Shown here: positions 12,295 through 24,374 of the stretch, one piece after another
How positions within the stretch are numbered: the stretch's first letter is position 1
How the letters are laid out: each line of letters opens with the position of its first letter
Assembly (NCBI GenBank): GCA_026826555.1
Contig: JAKSZT010054011.1
Location: 452,033-516,032 of the forward strand
Direction of reading: 5' to 3'
DNA length: 64,000 bases
From: Tolypeutes matacus
Taxonomy: Eukaryota > Chordata > Mammalia > Cingulata > Chlamyphoridae
Program-made: the position numbers and the translations under genes
Notes under the pieces: model-generated
Databases searched by the model: none
Told to the model about the DNA's origin: nothing
Seen by the model: only the letters and a program-made list of their open reading frames with translations

Positions 12295-13969
12295 CTTAGA
12301 GTCTTTAAGTAACTTGTGTAAAGTCTTCTTGTAGGTCATGGCCGAGAAGGATTTGAAACCATATTTGAGTGCAAAAATTGATCTTTCTACCAAATTGTAT
12401 TGTCTACATGCAACAGTGTCTATGAAAGGGTCAGGTACAGAGTTGGAATTCATGAAAATGTTGTTAGATTACATTTTCCAGACAATTCAAAGGTAAAATT
12501 TTCTGTGCCATGTCAGAATGATTGTCCAAATAAAATAGGGAGGTTTATGAAAGTAAAATTTAGACATATCCCTTGAGCTCCCCACCAACTCTGTGTCTAA
12601 CCCTTTTTTTTTTGTCCCCATGGCAGGGGGATTTTTGTTAAATCTCTGTTTATACAATTCATAAAGGAAGAATTCCAACCAAATCCAATTAGAATCACTT
12701 GTGTGTCTGTGTCTATGAGTAATCTTGGCTGATAATACCCCAGATAAAGAAATATCAGATTGTCTGTCTAAATGAGCACAAACAGATTTGGGCATCTGTT
12801 CCTTTTAGACTGAGCATATTGTCAGTATCATAAAACATTTGGTACTGGGCTCATGAAGGAAAATACAAAAGAATTAGGAGTGCAGTGTTTCGATGAATAT
12901 GTCTTTAATCACAGAGTGGAACTTTCAATTTAAATTCCTGATTAGGCATGTTGGAAGAGGACAGCACCACTCTGATCTCATTAGCTCAAGCGATAATGTG
13001 CACTAATTACCTCTGTTCCAAAGTCAGAGGTTCATTTATCACCTACATGAATGAACCTTTTCCTCATACTCAGTTTCAGGATAAAAAATGAGCTTGGGAA
13101 AGTGATAGATGTACTGGGAAGGAGTAAGAGGCACAATAAGTAAAATAGCTTCAGGTGTCAGTGGAAGGAGCAGATTTGTGCTAATGCCAAACAAACCAAA
13201 ACCTGAAGTCTAGGTTTTACCCACAGCCCGACATGATGTGTGACTCCTACCACGTTCCTGCTTTCTAGTGATTTCGTTTCTCCTTTGCTAGAGGGCATAA
13301 AAATATGATAGCCAAATGCTAAAGTCTACAGTACAACTTAACACTACGGATTGTGGATTTTAGTGATATGAACATCACTAGGCCCTACTCTAGCCAGCCT
13401 ACTCCTGAGCTCACTTTCAAGCCCTAAGGTTGGAGCCCCAGGGTTCAGTGAACTAGTAATACTGGGTGAGAGTTGGGGGCAGGGGGAAGTGAGAATAAAG
13501 AATATTTTCTCCCCTTCTAAAAATGTTGAAAAGAACATTGGGTTGGGAGTGTGGTCCAGGCAAACAATTTCTTTCCTCAGCATCTTAGTTTTCCCTGTTC
13601 TCAAATTAGAATATCTCTAAGATTCCAAATCTATGTGGAGATGATGGGGAGTGTTACATAACCAACTTGGAAATCACTGCTTTGAGATCATAACTCTAGT
13701 GTTCTGGAAGAATGCAGATGAACCCCAGAGATGCCTTGTGTAGTCTACTGTGTTTTAAGGGGGTAGAACATATTCTGTATTCCAACTTCTTCCATCCTCT
13801 CACCCCTCCCCCCCCTGCCCCCACAGCATTGCTAAAAGGGGTTCATGGAACTTAGGGGCCTCTAACCTCAGATGCCTGCAGGAACTAGAGGATTGCGAGA
13901 CCAGGGTTCTTTTCATCATTCTCCCTATCTAGTTTATAGACAGTCTTAAAATATACCAAAAATAATTGC
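12295..13969. other. Unique sequence; no gene; possible conserved block at 12880-13080
   Basis: No gene is supported across this 1.7 kb. 12880-13080 has low repeat character and words such as CTAATTACC near 13003, giving a conserved-noncoding look. A C-rich run lies at 13801-13821. Open frames at 12487-12795 and 13344-13604 are not recognisable. Confidence 0.35.
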
Positions 13970-14560
13970 TAATTATTAATTGAAGAATGCAAGCCATTTT
14001 TTTTTCACACTGTTTTGGAAATGTGTGGAAAAAGAGGTACTCATATATTGTTGGTGGGAGTGTATAATAGCACAACTTTTTCAAGGACAGCATGACATAT
14101 ATATTAAAATTAAATATTTGCATGCTTAATGGCCCAGCAATCCCATTTCAGAAACCTATACTACAGAAATATTTGCAAAAAGATGCAAAGATGTGGCTAT
14201 CTTCTCTATATCTCTATCTACATCTACATCTACAGAGATTTTGTAGAGAATCGCAGCATTGATTTTAGTAGGAAAAATATTGGAACCAGTTGTATAATCT
14301 TTCAGTATGAGGCTGGTTAATTAAATGATGGTATATCCTCACAGTGGAATATGATGCAGATATTAAAAAATGAAAAAGATCTTGAACTGGCATGAGAGAT
14401 GTCCAAGACTTCTAACTTAGCAAAGCTGGTTATAGGATTGTATGTAGCATAGTATCCTATCTCTGTAAAAGAGTATATATAATGTATACATAATGTTAGT
14501 GTGTACGCCAATGGTTCTTTGTGTTCATCTACAAGGGAGGGTAGAATAAAAGCTGGGAGA
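13970..14560 (+). mobile_element. Ancient L1 (L1M-age) ORF2 end and 3' UTR
   Basis: Sense-strand L1 C-terminal ORF2 order: 'atattgttggtgggagtg' at about 14,046, then 'gcaatcccatttc', then 'gtggaatatgatgcag' near 14,344. Strongly diverged. A CATCTA-type short repeat sits at about 14,205-14,235. Confidence 0.65.
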
Positions 14561-14614
14561 AACAGAGGAAGAGGCTATAATACTTTGTAAGTTATATAGT
14601 TCAGCATCATTTGA

Positions 14615-14880
14615 GTTAATTTTTTATTAGAGAAGTTGTAGGTTTACAGAAAAATCAAACAGAAAATACAGAGTTCCAACTGTATCCTCCATTTTTAACA
14701 CCTTGCATTAGTGTGATATGGTTGTTAACATACATACAACCCGAAATTTCCCCTTTTAATGACATTCAAATATGTAACTCATTTAAATATATAACAATTA
14801 CATTCATGCTGTTGTGCTACCATCAGTACTATCCATTACGAAAACTTTTTTATCACTCCATTTGAAACCTTGCAACAAGC
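14615..14880 (-). mobile_element. L1 3'-UTR fragment
   Basis: Same wording and order as the inverted L1 3' UTR at 1741-2100: 'ttagagaagttgtaggttta', 'ttgcattagtgtg' and 'gttgtgctaccatca'. 5' truncated; no clear target-site duplication seen. Confidence 0.7.
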
Positions 14881-15594
14881 TGGCTTTATGTTGGTAATCA
14901 GAAAAAGCAATAAAGGTAGAAACTTGCTGTACAGTACTGTTTTAAGGTGGTGGGGCGTGGGGAGGATCTGCTATTCTGAGGCCAAGCACTGGTAGGCTGT
15001 CAGAATTGCAAAGCAATTGGAAATCATTGCCTTGAGCACACTGACTGGGTCTGTTCAGTGATTGTTAAAAAAAAGAATTACTCACAGAGCAAGATTGTCC
15101 CAACTACTAGATAATATACCTAAAAGAATTGTGTTCATACCAGATAGAAAGTGTAATCTATAGCAGACACTGTTTAAGGTTATGCCATCCCTCCACTATG
15201 TTTGCAGTTTAGAACTGAGCCTGCCTCTGTCTTCCCTGCAGTCCTGGTGACAGGGCTTCAGGACCTAGCTATGGATTGGACTCAGAGCGTAAACTTTACT
15301 TGCACACACAGGATTGTAGCACCAAGGTATCCTCCTGCCTCTTAATCCCCTTGTTCTTGATGTCATCCTTTTCTTTCTCCCTCTTTTCTTCCTTTCTTTT
15401 TTCTCTCCTCACTTCAGCAAAATTTTAGTCTGTGCCACATAGTGAGATGGGCACAGTGGGGAATAAAACAATTAAATAGGATTCCTGCTTCAACGAGTTC
15501 ATTCACGGTCTTGCAGGGAAAACAGCCATGAAAACAGAGACAATATACTCCAATAAGGACAAGGGTTTAAGAGCTGGACAGTGGATTAGATGGC
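14881..15594. other. No gene; worn repeat wording near 15,430-15,570
   Basis: No gene is supported. A pyrimidine-rich tract lies at 15,360-15,415. 15,430-15,570 has the old mammal-wide repeat wording seen elsewhere in this window. Confidence 0.3.
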
Positions 15595-15735
15595 CAACAG
15601 GGCAGAGTCTTGACTCTGCTCCACATTTGCTGTGTGACTCTGGGCAGGTTACTTGCCATCTCTAAGTCTTTTCTAATTTGGAAATAATAGCACCTGCCTC
15701 ACAATAGTACTGACATGAAATAAGGCACGCAATGC
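15595..15735 (+). repeat. MIR SINE fragment
   Basis: Plus-strand MIR order with the conserved 'gctgtgtgactctgggcag' core at 15,629 and a tail ending near 15,735. Confidence 0.75.
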
Positions 15736-16336
15736 CTTTCTCACCCTTCTCTCTTTCCTCTCCCCCCCTCCCCCAGCCTCCTTTTCCCCTTCTTATTTAT
15801 TATGAATAATGATAATAAAATATTGTATAAGGTGCTATGGGAGCAGGAATCAAAGAACCATGTGGATGGATGAAGGAAGATACACAAAGAAAGAGATAGT
15901 CAAGCAGGGCCTTGGGGATGAGCAGGAGGAATCTGTGCTGTCAAGATAGGGAGTGGGCAGTGAAGGGTGAGGAGTGGTCCTAGGCAGAGGGAAGAGTTGG
16001 GAGAAGATGGAGAGGCAAGTCACATGGACTCTCAAGAAATGCATTGATATTTGCTCCTTCCTCTTTAATGTGAGTTGAAATTGCTTTCTCTGCTTTTTTT
16101 TTTTTTTTTTTTTTTTTTGTATATAAGCTTCATCTGTCATTGTGGAATAAAAGTTATTTTTACTCTCTTAGAGGAGTTTCAGGCATCTTAGAAGTTGGTT
16201 CTTCCTCACCTCCCCCCCTTTTTTCCCAGGGAAGAGCCTTTCCCACCCACTGAAATCCTATCTCCTAGGCAACTGCCTGCAGTGCTGCGGGGATGAGCCT
16301 GACTCTGCCTTTGAACTTCCAAGGTCAGGAGAAGCA
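15736..16336. other. No gene; C-rich tract, old repeat and long T-run
   Basis: 15,761-15,780 is a pyrimidine tract. 15,830-16,010 shows old L2-like wording. 16,090-16,119 is a run of about 28 T, possibly the tail of a minus-strand retroposon whose body is too short to name. Confidence 0.35.
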
Positions 16337-16747
16337 ATGTCTTACAGGCACGTCTCTGAAAGACACATGTTTAAGAAACCCACTAAATCATGGCCCAAAC
16401 CAGCCTTTTCATTAAAATTTAGTAGGGTGAGTGCTTTACAAGGAGAGGAGGCAGGTAAAAGATTAACAAGGCAGCCCCTGTCACTCACTCCCTGCTCTGT
16501 TCACATTCAATATCCCACCCATTCATCACTCACCATTGGCTACACTTCCTTCTTCCTTCCTGAATCTAATTTTATGGTTGGGGTCAGCAAAGCTCCCCAG
16601 AAGAAGTCACTGCGCAAGGAGTCACCATCAAGATTTATTCCAAGAGGAGAGAAAACACACTGTTACTTCTCCAGTCAAGGACTAAAAGTCCGGTGGATTT
16701 ATACCTGGGATGAAATTGCAGAGGAAGTACAATTGCTGAGATGGTAA
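16337..16747 (+). other. Unassigned 136-codon open frame
   Basis: An ATG-to-stop frame of 136 codons with no recognised domain, signal peptide or membrane segment. The right end runs into a MIR. It sits in otherwise non-repetitive sequence and its composition is basic and serine-rich. I cannot distinguish it from a chance frame: no splice context, promoter or homologue is visible. Recorded only because it is the longest frame in this non-repeat stretch. Confidence 0.12.
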
Positions 16748-16945
16748 AGTGTGGACTCTGGAACCAGCCTGCCTGGGTTTGAATCCTGGCTCTGCCATTT
16801 TCTTTAATTCCTCTGTGCCTCGGCTATCTCATCTCAAAAATGGAAATAATGATAGTAATCTAATTCAAGGGGTTGATCTGAGGATTAAAGGAGTTAGTAG
16901 GCAGAATACTCAGCACAGTGCCTGTATTGTTTAAAAGTGTTAAAC
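16745..16945 (+). repeat. MIR SINE, nearly full length
   Basis: Starts in the tRNA-related head ('gtgtggactctggaaccag' at about 16,749) and runs through 'gggtttgaatcctggctctg' to the tail 'cagcacagtgcctg'. One of the better-preserved MIRs in the window. Confidence 0.85.
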
Positions 16946-17064
16946 AATTTTTAAATTAGTAATAAACTCTGATGTTTGACTAAAACTCAGGGTCTATAGA
17001 AGGCTTGGAAGCAACTGCTGAGAACAAATGACTACCTATTATTAACAAGAAAGGCAGTGAGGTG

Positions 17065-17255
17065 TAGAGGGCAAGCCAAGCAGTGCTCAGTAGAATCCCA
17101 GCTTATTCAGCAGTGAATGATTAGAGAAGGTTCTCTTGCCATATGTGTTATTTGACATTGGGTACATTATTTGCCCTCTCTGAACTTTAGTTTCCCCATC
17201 TACAAAATGGGAATAGTAATAATACCTATTTCATAAGATGGTAACTAATGTTAGT
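17065..17255 (+). repeat. MIR SINE fragment
   Basis: Plus-strand MIR order: 'tgaactttagtttccccatc' at about 17,181 followed by 'aaaatgggaatagtaataat'. Confidence 0.75.
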
Positions 17256-17834
17256 AGTTACCCATTAGTTGGAAAATTGGATGGGGATACTTCTTATTTT
17301 ACTCTGGCTGAATTAAATTTTGTGTAGGAGCAAACACATATACTAGGGTATGGGAGTGGAGGAAATTTTGCATCCTAATTCTTAGTTTTCCAGGGATCAA
17401 CTTATTTTCTGTCTTCAACCTAAAATAATTAATTAATTAATTACTTGGCACAATTAGTCTCCTGTCCCTGGGAAATACCCAGGTCTGTCTTGGTGTCTAT
17501 GGTCATGGCACCACCCAGACTCCTTTGCTAACTTTGAATTTTAAAACTTTTCTGATGCGAGAGAAGTTTTATCTTACAAATGTTTAGGTAAATTGAGGTT
17601 TGGTCTTGGGTCCCAGGAAAAGAAACAGACCAGAAATTTATCCTTCCCTAATTTTTCCACCTGTTGTTGTTTTAGGCACCTTTGCTCTAAATTGTTGGAT
17701 TCATTTCCCCTTCCTCTGAGCTCTCCTGACAGTTTGCTTGTACTTTTACTACAACACTTATTCCATCTTGCCTTCAATTATAGTTGCATGTTTACATTGT
17801 TCGCCTCACTCATTACTTATAACAACTCATAATT
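17256..17834. other. No gene or clear repeat seen
   Basis: Ordinary sequence with a short AATT microsatellite at about 17,427-17,443. No gene supported. Confidence 0.3.
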
Positions 17835-17960
17835 ATTGAGAATTCATTTACTGTTCTAATGGCTTTAGATGCATTATCTTCTATTATTTGAACCCCCATT
17901 TTATAGATTAGTAAATGGTGACTTAGAAAGATTAATCAACTTGTCTCTGCTCGCAAAATT
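17835..17960 (-). repeat. MIR SINE fragment
   Basis: Inverted MIR wording: 'attattgagaattcattta' at 17,831 and 'cccattttatagattag' at 17,896. Confidence 0.6.
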
Positions 17961-20900
17961 TCTGGGAGTGGGGAATTTAGGAAGGAGAGCCCAAGCTCTT
18001 ATTGACTAAACTCGACTATACCATAAACCCAGTGATGGAGTCCATGTTGTATACTCTTGGTGTCCTCCATAGCTTTGAGCACAGGGTTTTGTACAATCTC
18101 AAGACACCATAAAGTCTGCTGAATCAAGTTGATTCTCAGCCCATGTCTTATTCCAAATTGGGAGCATAGTTCTACCCTTGTAAGCTTGACCATGTATTGT
18201 TAAGAAATATTGTTTGGGGGCTGGTTTTCTGTAAAATTTTCCATAAGCTTCTAAATGTCTCTTTTAGGAGTCAACCTTCATATTGTTTTAGGTTATGCGA
18301 TTTTCCCTCCGGACTAGCCCATTCCGGTTCCTAATTCCATGGGGAAGGCCAAATGTTCATTATTGGCCAACAGATCTCAGTTCTAGCTGTTCTAGATTTT
18401 GGATGAATGTGAATTTTTTTGCAAAAGCTGGTGGTCATGTTTAAAAGAAAAGAAGATTAAAAAATGATTAATGATATAGAATCAGTATATTAGAACTTGA
18501 GAAGAACTAGGAAAGAAACTCTTAGGATCATCAGAATCATCCGATTATCTCATTTTTCAGATGCGAAAACTGAGACCCGAGAAGAAAATGGAGTTCTCTG
18601 AGGTCCATGGAAGAGCTGCATTTAATATTAGGTGAGTCTTAATAATCCAGATTCCTTCTGACACATGAGGTTGATGTTGTGGATTGTGATTGAGAATCAT
18701 TGTTATTCATGCCTTTGATTCATTGCAAGTCAAAAAATAAAATGAGACAGCACTTCCAGCCTTTTTCTTTCCTGGGTACTTAAAAAATGACAAATTGTGT
18801 TCATATCTACTGAAATGTATGAAAGACTGAATCTCATCTATTCAAGCAACAGTGACTTCATGGCTGTGAACAACATGCTAAGACTTTTTATATATTTTTT
18901 TGTAGTTCAAATAAAAAAATTCTTTTGGTTTGATGGATTTGGTGGAAATTTGAGGGAGGGCCTGTGAATTTAACATCAGATGTTTCCTTAACATTTCATT
19001 TATGCATGTTTGGAATTTTGTATAGATAAGGATACTTTTTTGCACAATTTTAGTCATGCATATGAATACCATGTGAAAACGTTACCTAACTACCCTGCTT
19101 ACATGAGCACTGAATTGAGAGGTGGGACATGCAGCTCTGTCCAACTGTATGGCTTGTCCTCATCACTCTCTCTTTCCATCCTCAGGGAGGTTAGACCAAT
19201 TATGTCTAAGAATTTAGGCAACTCTAAATTTTTTTAAAGCTCACTGATATTGCTTGAAAATAATGGTAAAAAAGAGGAGGAGGAACTTGATGAATAGATC
19301 TAAAGTGAGATAATCAATTGCCTGTTTCTGGGAAATTTCAGAGGCAGTGGGAATGTTCCTTGTTGGAGACAGTTTTGCCCCTTATGCTTAAAATTCTACT
19401 TTCAGTACTCTACTTCTTTGAATCATGTCATGTCCTTTTTCTTGCTTCCTCTTTTAAAACCTTGCTGATCAGCCTAGTTCCCCTCAGAGATTTACTTTAA
19501 TTTCCGTAGAGTGCTTTTGTGAGGTTTTAGGGGCAAGGGATGGGTGGTTCGATTCCTGGCTGTGGGTGGGTGTGGGGCTGGCTGTCAAATACTCCTATTT
19601 TCTTCCCTCCATTCTCAACTGTACCCAGCTCTCCCTCAGCCCTTTCTGAATAGGTTTTGGGCTGCATCTTCCTCTATTCATTATCCAGCACCTGTCATAT
19701 CTTTTTGTGTTCAAGAAATTGTCAAAATATCTTTTTATTGATTGTCCCTCCTCTTTCTTTCAATCTTGTGGGTTGTATCTTAAAATAAATTTTTATTACT
19801 GTGTTAATGGTATCTCAAATGGGGAAATCAATAACTGTTAATAGATTTGTTAATGTCCAAGAGAATACTGACATGGAGAAAAAGATTCACTAAAATTTTT
19901 ATTTGGCATAAAGCCTAATTTTTATTTAAATCTTATTAACTTAATTTTTCTCTAACCATTCTTCTAAGTATTTATATACTACCTTCACAATCAATACATC
20001 AATGTTTATGAATTTAACAAATTAAATTTCCCCAAATATTTAGACATTGGTTTAATATTTAATATACAAAGTTATTTAATAAATCCCATAAGACTTTATT
20101 ACAATTACAAATTTCATATATCAGAATCACTTAAATGCTTTAAGTACTGTAGAAGTAGAAGACAAAAAACAGAAAACTTTAATGATTAATTAACTGGTTA
20201 TTATACTATGATTAAAAATCCAATCTAAAGTATGAATATTGTGGATTTAAATTCATTAACTCTGTTATTTTTATTTTTCTCTAAGTTTACCTTCTTAGGG
20301 TTACAGCAGTTCCACTTGATATTGTTTTATACCTTCCTAGGGTTATAATAATTTTTCCAGACTCAAAAGAAAAAAATAACATTTTGAATCAGAAGTTTTA
20401 GAATCTGAGTTGATATCCAGTGGGTTAGGATAAGGGGCTTGTTATGATGCCCAGGGTGATCCAAACCCAATCACTGGTCATTGGGCTGACTCCCTCTTTA
20501 TGATCAAATTTTTTTCATGTCATGTGGTCCTGTGGTTTCCTATTTTTCATATGGATCTTAATTTTTGTGAACCTGGTGTCTTTACCAAAAATTATTTATT
20601 CTACAAATTTTGCCTGGCTGGCATTACTTAACTCATTGCCCTGCCATCACAATCTATTGTCCTGGTAGGTTAAAATTATCAGGAATTTATGCATGTCTTA
20701 TCAGGGTCACATTATAATTATCAGCTTTAGGTTTAATCTTGTAGGAGATAAGGAATCAAGTATGCTTAGCCCCCTTACTCTTTGGAGCACAGCTAATTTA
20801 TCATCTTGGATGACATTTTTGGACCCCTTTTTAATTAGTTATTGTATGTAATTCTTGCTGCTAGTGAGTAGCAGGAATCTTCTTCCACTTGGTTGTAATG

Positions 20901-20990
20901 AATGCCTATTGGCATTGATCACCGTTATCTCTTTGGGGCCCATTTTCCTTAGCCCCAAGTTTTGGTACGATGGGGAGTGGTGCCCAGACT
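17961..20990. other. 3-kb stretch with no gene; AT-rich block 19,780-20,420
   Basis: I see no gene, RNA gene or intact mobile element. 18,530-18,600 has a faint MIR-type core. 19,780-20,420 is strongly AT-rich and free of recognised repeats. 20,400-20,960 could be worn retroviral sequence belonging to the ERV remnants further right, but I cannot show it. Confidence 0.3.
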
Positions 20991-20992
20991 TT

Positions 20993-21033
20993 AAAAAATG
21001 TATATAGGAAGTGGATGTGGCTCAAGCAGTTGA
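20993..21033 (+). repeat. DAS-type SINE head fragment
   Basis: About 25 bases of a tRNA-derived SINE head ('ggaagtggatgtggctcaag') directly abut an LTR remnant. The rest of the SINE is missing, so the junction is a rearrangement, not a simple insertion. Confidence 0.55.
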
Positions 21034-21403
21034 GAGGCAAAGAATGCCCTCAAAACTGGCATTCTGGGGCTGGCTGCTGGCAATCCTTTACCTTAGTTTG
21101 TAAACTGGCAGTGCACATGTGGCCTCTCCTGGTCTCTGTTCTCTTCTGGTTCTGTTGAATTTCAACTTCTGGCTGCACCCTGTGGCTTTCTCTCTCTCAT
21201 GTCTGAATTTATTACGTTTATAGAGGACTCCAGTTATAGGATTAAGACCCATCCTGGTTGGGCTGGGCCACACCTTAACTGAAGTAACCTCATCAAAAGG
21301 TCTTATTTACAATGTGTTCACACCCACGGGAATGGATTATATTTAGGAACTTGTTTTTTTTTTTTTTTGGAGGGGGGAAGATATTTAGCTTCAGACTATC
21401 ACA
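21034..21403 (-). mobile_element. LTR remnant, MaLR-like (family 2)
   Basis: Inverted copy of the LTR family whose complete pair bounds the provirus at 42.9-45.2 kb. The order is the same: 'tggcattctggggctggctg' at about 21,057, 'ataggattaagacccatcct', 'ccttaactgaagtaacctca', ending near 'actatcaca' at 21,403. Its left part is missing and a T-run (21,352-21,369) replaces internal LTR sequence. Confidence 0.7.
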
Positions 21404-21667
21404 TCAGACTGTTCTCTGTCTTCCCATCTGCTTCAGATTGACAGCCAAAGTTTCTAGCCTTTAGATTCCTTAGGTATGGGTCAGATAATGGTCCATGGTT
21501 TCTTCAGATCTCTGGAAGACTCATAACAATCTCTTTTGGGGTTGCTGGGTGGTAAGGGGGAAAAGTGAGGATGAAAAATATCATAGAATTCGAAAGACCT
21601 TTTTATACACATAAAGTCTACTTTTCCATTGAATTCTTAGCTATAGCATAAGTCAAGAGATGGGTGA

Positions 21668-21780
21668 GGCTTTTTCCGCTGCTGCGAGATCGGGAGGTCC
21701 CTGCCGGTTTGCCCACGTCGGACCTCGTCCCCAGCCCTTCCTCGGCCCCGTAGAAGTCTCTCAATAAAACGGCTTGGCCC

Positions 21781-21805
<25 letters not shown>
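21668..21805 (+). mobile_element. 3'-end mRNA retrocopy (short processed pseudogene)
   Basis: About 114 bp of GC-rich, CpG-rich sequence ends with AATAAA (21,763-21,768) 12 bases before a run of about 25 A. Perfect 13-bp direct repeats AAGAGATGGGTGA flank it (21,655-21,667 and 21,806-21,818). These are all the marks of an L1-mediated insertion of the 3' end of a polyadenylated transcript. The many intact CpGs suggest a young event. I do not recognise the parent gene; an unknown SINE-like RNA is the alternative. Confidence 0.85.
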
Positions 21806-21811
<6 letters not shown>

Positions 21812-21834
21812 TGGGTGAAAATGCTTCTCCTTTA

Positions 21835-22032
21835 TTTTTTTTATTTTTATTTTTAGTTTTTAAAGATTTTATTTATTTATTCATTTATCCCCCTCTTGCT
21901 GCTTGTGCTCGCTGGGTCAGCTAACCATGCCGTGCGGGCGGGCTTGCCTTCACCAGGAGGCCCCAGGAACCGAAACCGGGGCCTCCCATATGGTAAACGG
22001 GAGCCCTACTGATTGAGCCACAGCCGCTTCCC
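21835..22032 (-). mobile_element. tRNA-derived SINE (DAS type), full length
   Basis: On the minus strand it starts with a tRNA-like head containing an A box ('gtggctcaatcagtaggg') and a B box ('ggtttcggttcc'), followed by a CG-rich body and an A/T-rich tail. A perfect 15-bp target-site duplication AATGCTTCTCCTTTA flanks it (21,820-21,834 and 22,033-22,047). The same subfamily recurs at 60,219. The head is of the tRNA type used by armadillo DAS SINEs, which is the main lineage clue. Confidence 0.9.
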
Positions 22033-22059
22033 AATGCTTCTCCTTTAAAGTGAGGTCTG

Positions 22060-24140
22060 ATGGTAGGAGAGGACATTAGAACTAAGCTCACTGATTATAA
22101 TGGGAATAATGTGGCCCAGGTGGCATAGCTTATCTGTCAGCAGCCAGGTGGATTCAATTATCATAGTGAGCAACAAGATTGGAGTGGCACCAAAGAAGGC
22201 CTGACCCACAGTGTTGTGATATGCTTATTGGAACACAAAGTTCCTGGGGGTAAATTAGAGAGGATACCAACAATTATACTATTCAGTCAACAAGGTTATT
22301 ATCAAAAGAAACCTCAGAAGGCTGAAGGCAGTTGCCCAAATAAAAAGTCTTTATCACTTGACCAGTTTTCAGACCCAGAACCCATGGCTTGAAGAGGAGG
22401 CTGGGTCCCCAGGAGGAAGGAACCTACAATACAAGAATGTACAGTAATGATTTCTCCAGTGCTTCCCCAAAGAAACTTATGGCCATTTATACTGGTAACT
22501 GTGCTTTGGGGAAAGGGGAATACCCAAACGTTTTGAGGACTTTTGGACACAGGGTTCAACTTGATGTTGGTATCTTGAGAACTGGTACCTATTTTGATAC
22601 CTGGAGACTGTTAGAGTGGAGGTGTATGGGATTCAGGTAATAAATGGAGTCCTGGCCAAAGTCCAGTTTGGTCCATTTGGCCTGGTGGTCAATTTTCCTA
22701 TTCCTGAATATAAAATTGAGATTAACATACTGAGAAGTTGTCACAACCCCGACACTGGATCCTTAGCCAATGGGATAAGGGCTATTATATTGGGGAAGGT
22801 GAAATGGAAGCTCTGAAACTCTTCCACCCCATCAGCCAAAATTATAGTAAATCAAAATCAATATTGCATTCCAGGACCAAGTTGGGGGGTAGGGCAGATG
22901 GCTAAAATTAGTGCCACTCTAAGCAGAAAATGATGTAGGCATGGTGGTGCCCATAATATCTCTAATTAATTGACCAGTTTGAGTACTGAAGAAACCAGAT
23001 GTACTCTAGAGAATAACAAAAGACTTTTGCAAAATCAGTTAAGTAGCAATCCCAATTGTGGCTACTGTGCCAAATGTGGTGTCTTTGCTAGAGTAAATTA
23101 ACATGACCTCAGGAACATGGTATGTGGCCATTTATTTGAAAATGCATTCTTTTTATACCAATCAAAAAAGAAAATCAGAAATGGTTTACATCATATACAG
23201 TAGTCAATAGCATACATTTACAGTTTTGCCCAAGAGATATGTAAACTCTCCTGCCCTCTGAAGAGATCAAGACCATCTGGACATCTTGCAGAACATCACA
23301 TTGATTCACTACATTGATTTTATTATGCTAATCAGGCCCAATGTGCAAGAAGTAGCTAGCATGCTGATGGCCTTTGTAAGACACATGCTCTCCAGAGGAT
23401 GGGATATAAACTGTATAAAGATTCAGGAACCTGAATACTAGTAAAATATTTAGAGATCCTATAGTAAGGGGCAGCCCAGAACATCCTTTTCTAAGTAAAA
23501 GACAAATTATTGCATCAAGTCTCTTCTACCACAGAGGAACCGCAATGCCTGATGGGCCCCTTGGGGTTCTGAAAGTAACCTATTCCACATCTGAGAATAT
23601 TTCTTCAACCATATACCAAGTGATGAAATAGGCTGTCAGCTTTGAGTGCAGCTTAGAACAACGAAGGTATAGCCTGTGGTAAGCAGCTAAGCCATTTGGG
23701 CCAAATAACCTGGAAGACCCTGTGGTTTTAGAGGTATCAGTAGATGTCATTTGGACTTATTATGTCAAGTTCCATTGTAAGAATCACTATACAGGCTCCT
23801 TGAAGTTTTGGAGCAAGGCCACACTCTCTGCAGTGAAGAATCATATGTCTTCGCATATCTTTTGAAAAACAACTCCTGCCATATTACTGGACCTGATAGA
23901 GATGGAGCACCTGGTTATAGGTCACCAGGAGACTGTGGGCCCAGAACCGTCTATCATCAGCTATTACACCCACTAAGTAATAAGGTTGAGTGGGCTCAGC
24001 AGCAGTATATCGTAAATTGTATATCTGGGATTGAGTATAACTAGGGCCTGAGGACAAACGAAAGGTATGTAAGTAGGTAGCCCAGAAATCTATGTCATCC
24101 ATCACTATTACACTAGGGACCTTCCCTCAGCTTATAACTA
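22060..24140 (+). pseudogene. Class III ERV (ERV-L/HERV16-like) pol remnant
   Basis: Worn retroviral internal sequence. 23,220-23,340 reads as the reverse transcriptase palm: an NSPAL motif near 23,247, followed by a YIDF at the place of the YxDD catalytic motif (the second Asp is lost). 23,860-24,050 reads as RNase H-like sequence (frames 23,808-24,044 plus and its surroundings). In-frame stops and shifts occur throughout; no LTR is seen on its right because the MLT1-like LTR at 24,147 abuts. This is an old, non-functional copy. The class III assignment is from motif wording only. Confidence 0.6.
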
Positions 24141-24146
24141 TGGCTG

Positions 24147-24374
24147 CCTGGGTGTTATCATAGTTTTCCAGGTCTCCTATAACAAATATCATAGACTGGT
24201 TGGCTTAAACAACAGAAATTTATTGTCTCACAGGTTTGGAGACTATAAGTTAAAAATCAAGGTGTCAGTAGGGCCATGCTTTCTTTGAAGTCTGTACTAT
24301 TCTGGTGATGGCTTGCCAGCAATCCATAACTTACTCAATCTCTACTTCCATTATATGGCCATCTGTCTTCTTTT
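24147..24374 (-). mobile_element. MLT1-like MaLR LTR, left part
   Basis: Inverted MLT1-like wording ('ggcttaaacaacagaaattt' at about 24,201 and 'caaggtgtcagtagggccat' at 24,259). The LTR is interrupted after 24,374 by the L1 at 24,375-32,209 and resumes at 32,210. More diverged than the family 1 and 2 LTRs, so older. Confidence 0.8.

Noticed and set aside
16337..16747. 136-codon open frame as a gene
   Set aside because: No domain, no splice or promoter context, and it ends beside a MIR. Listed only as unassigned.
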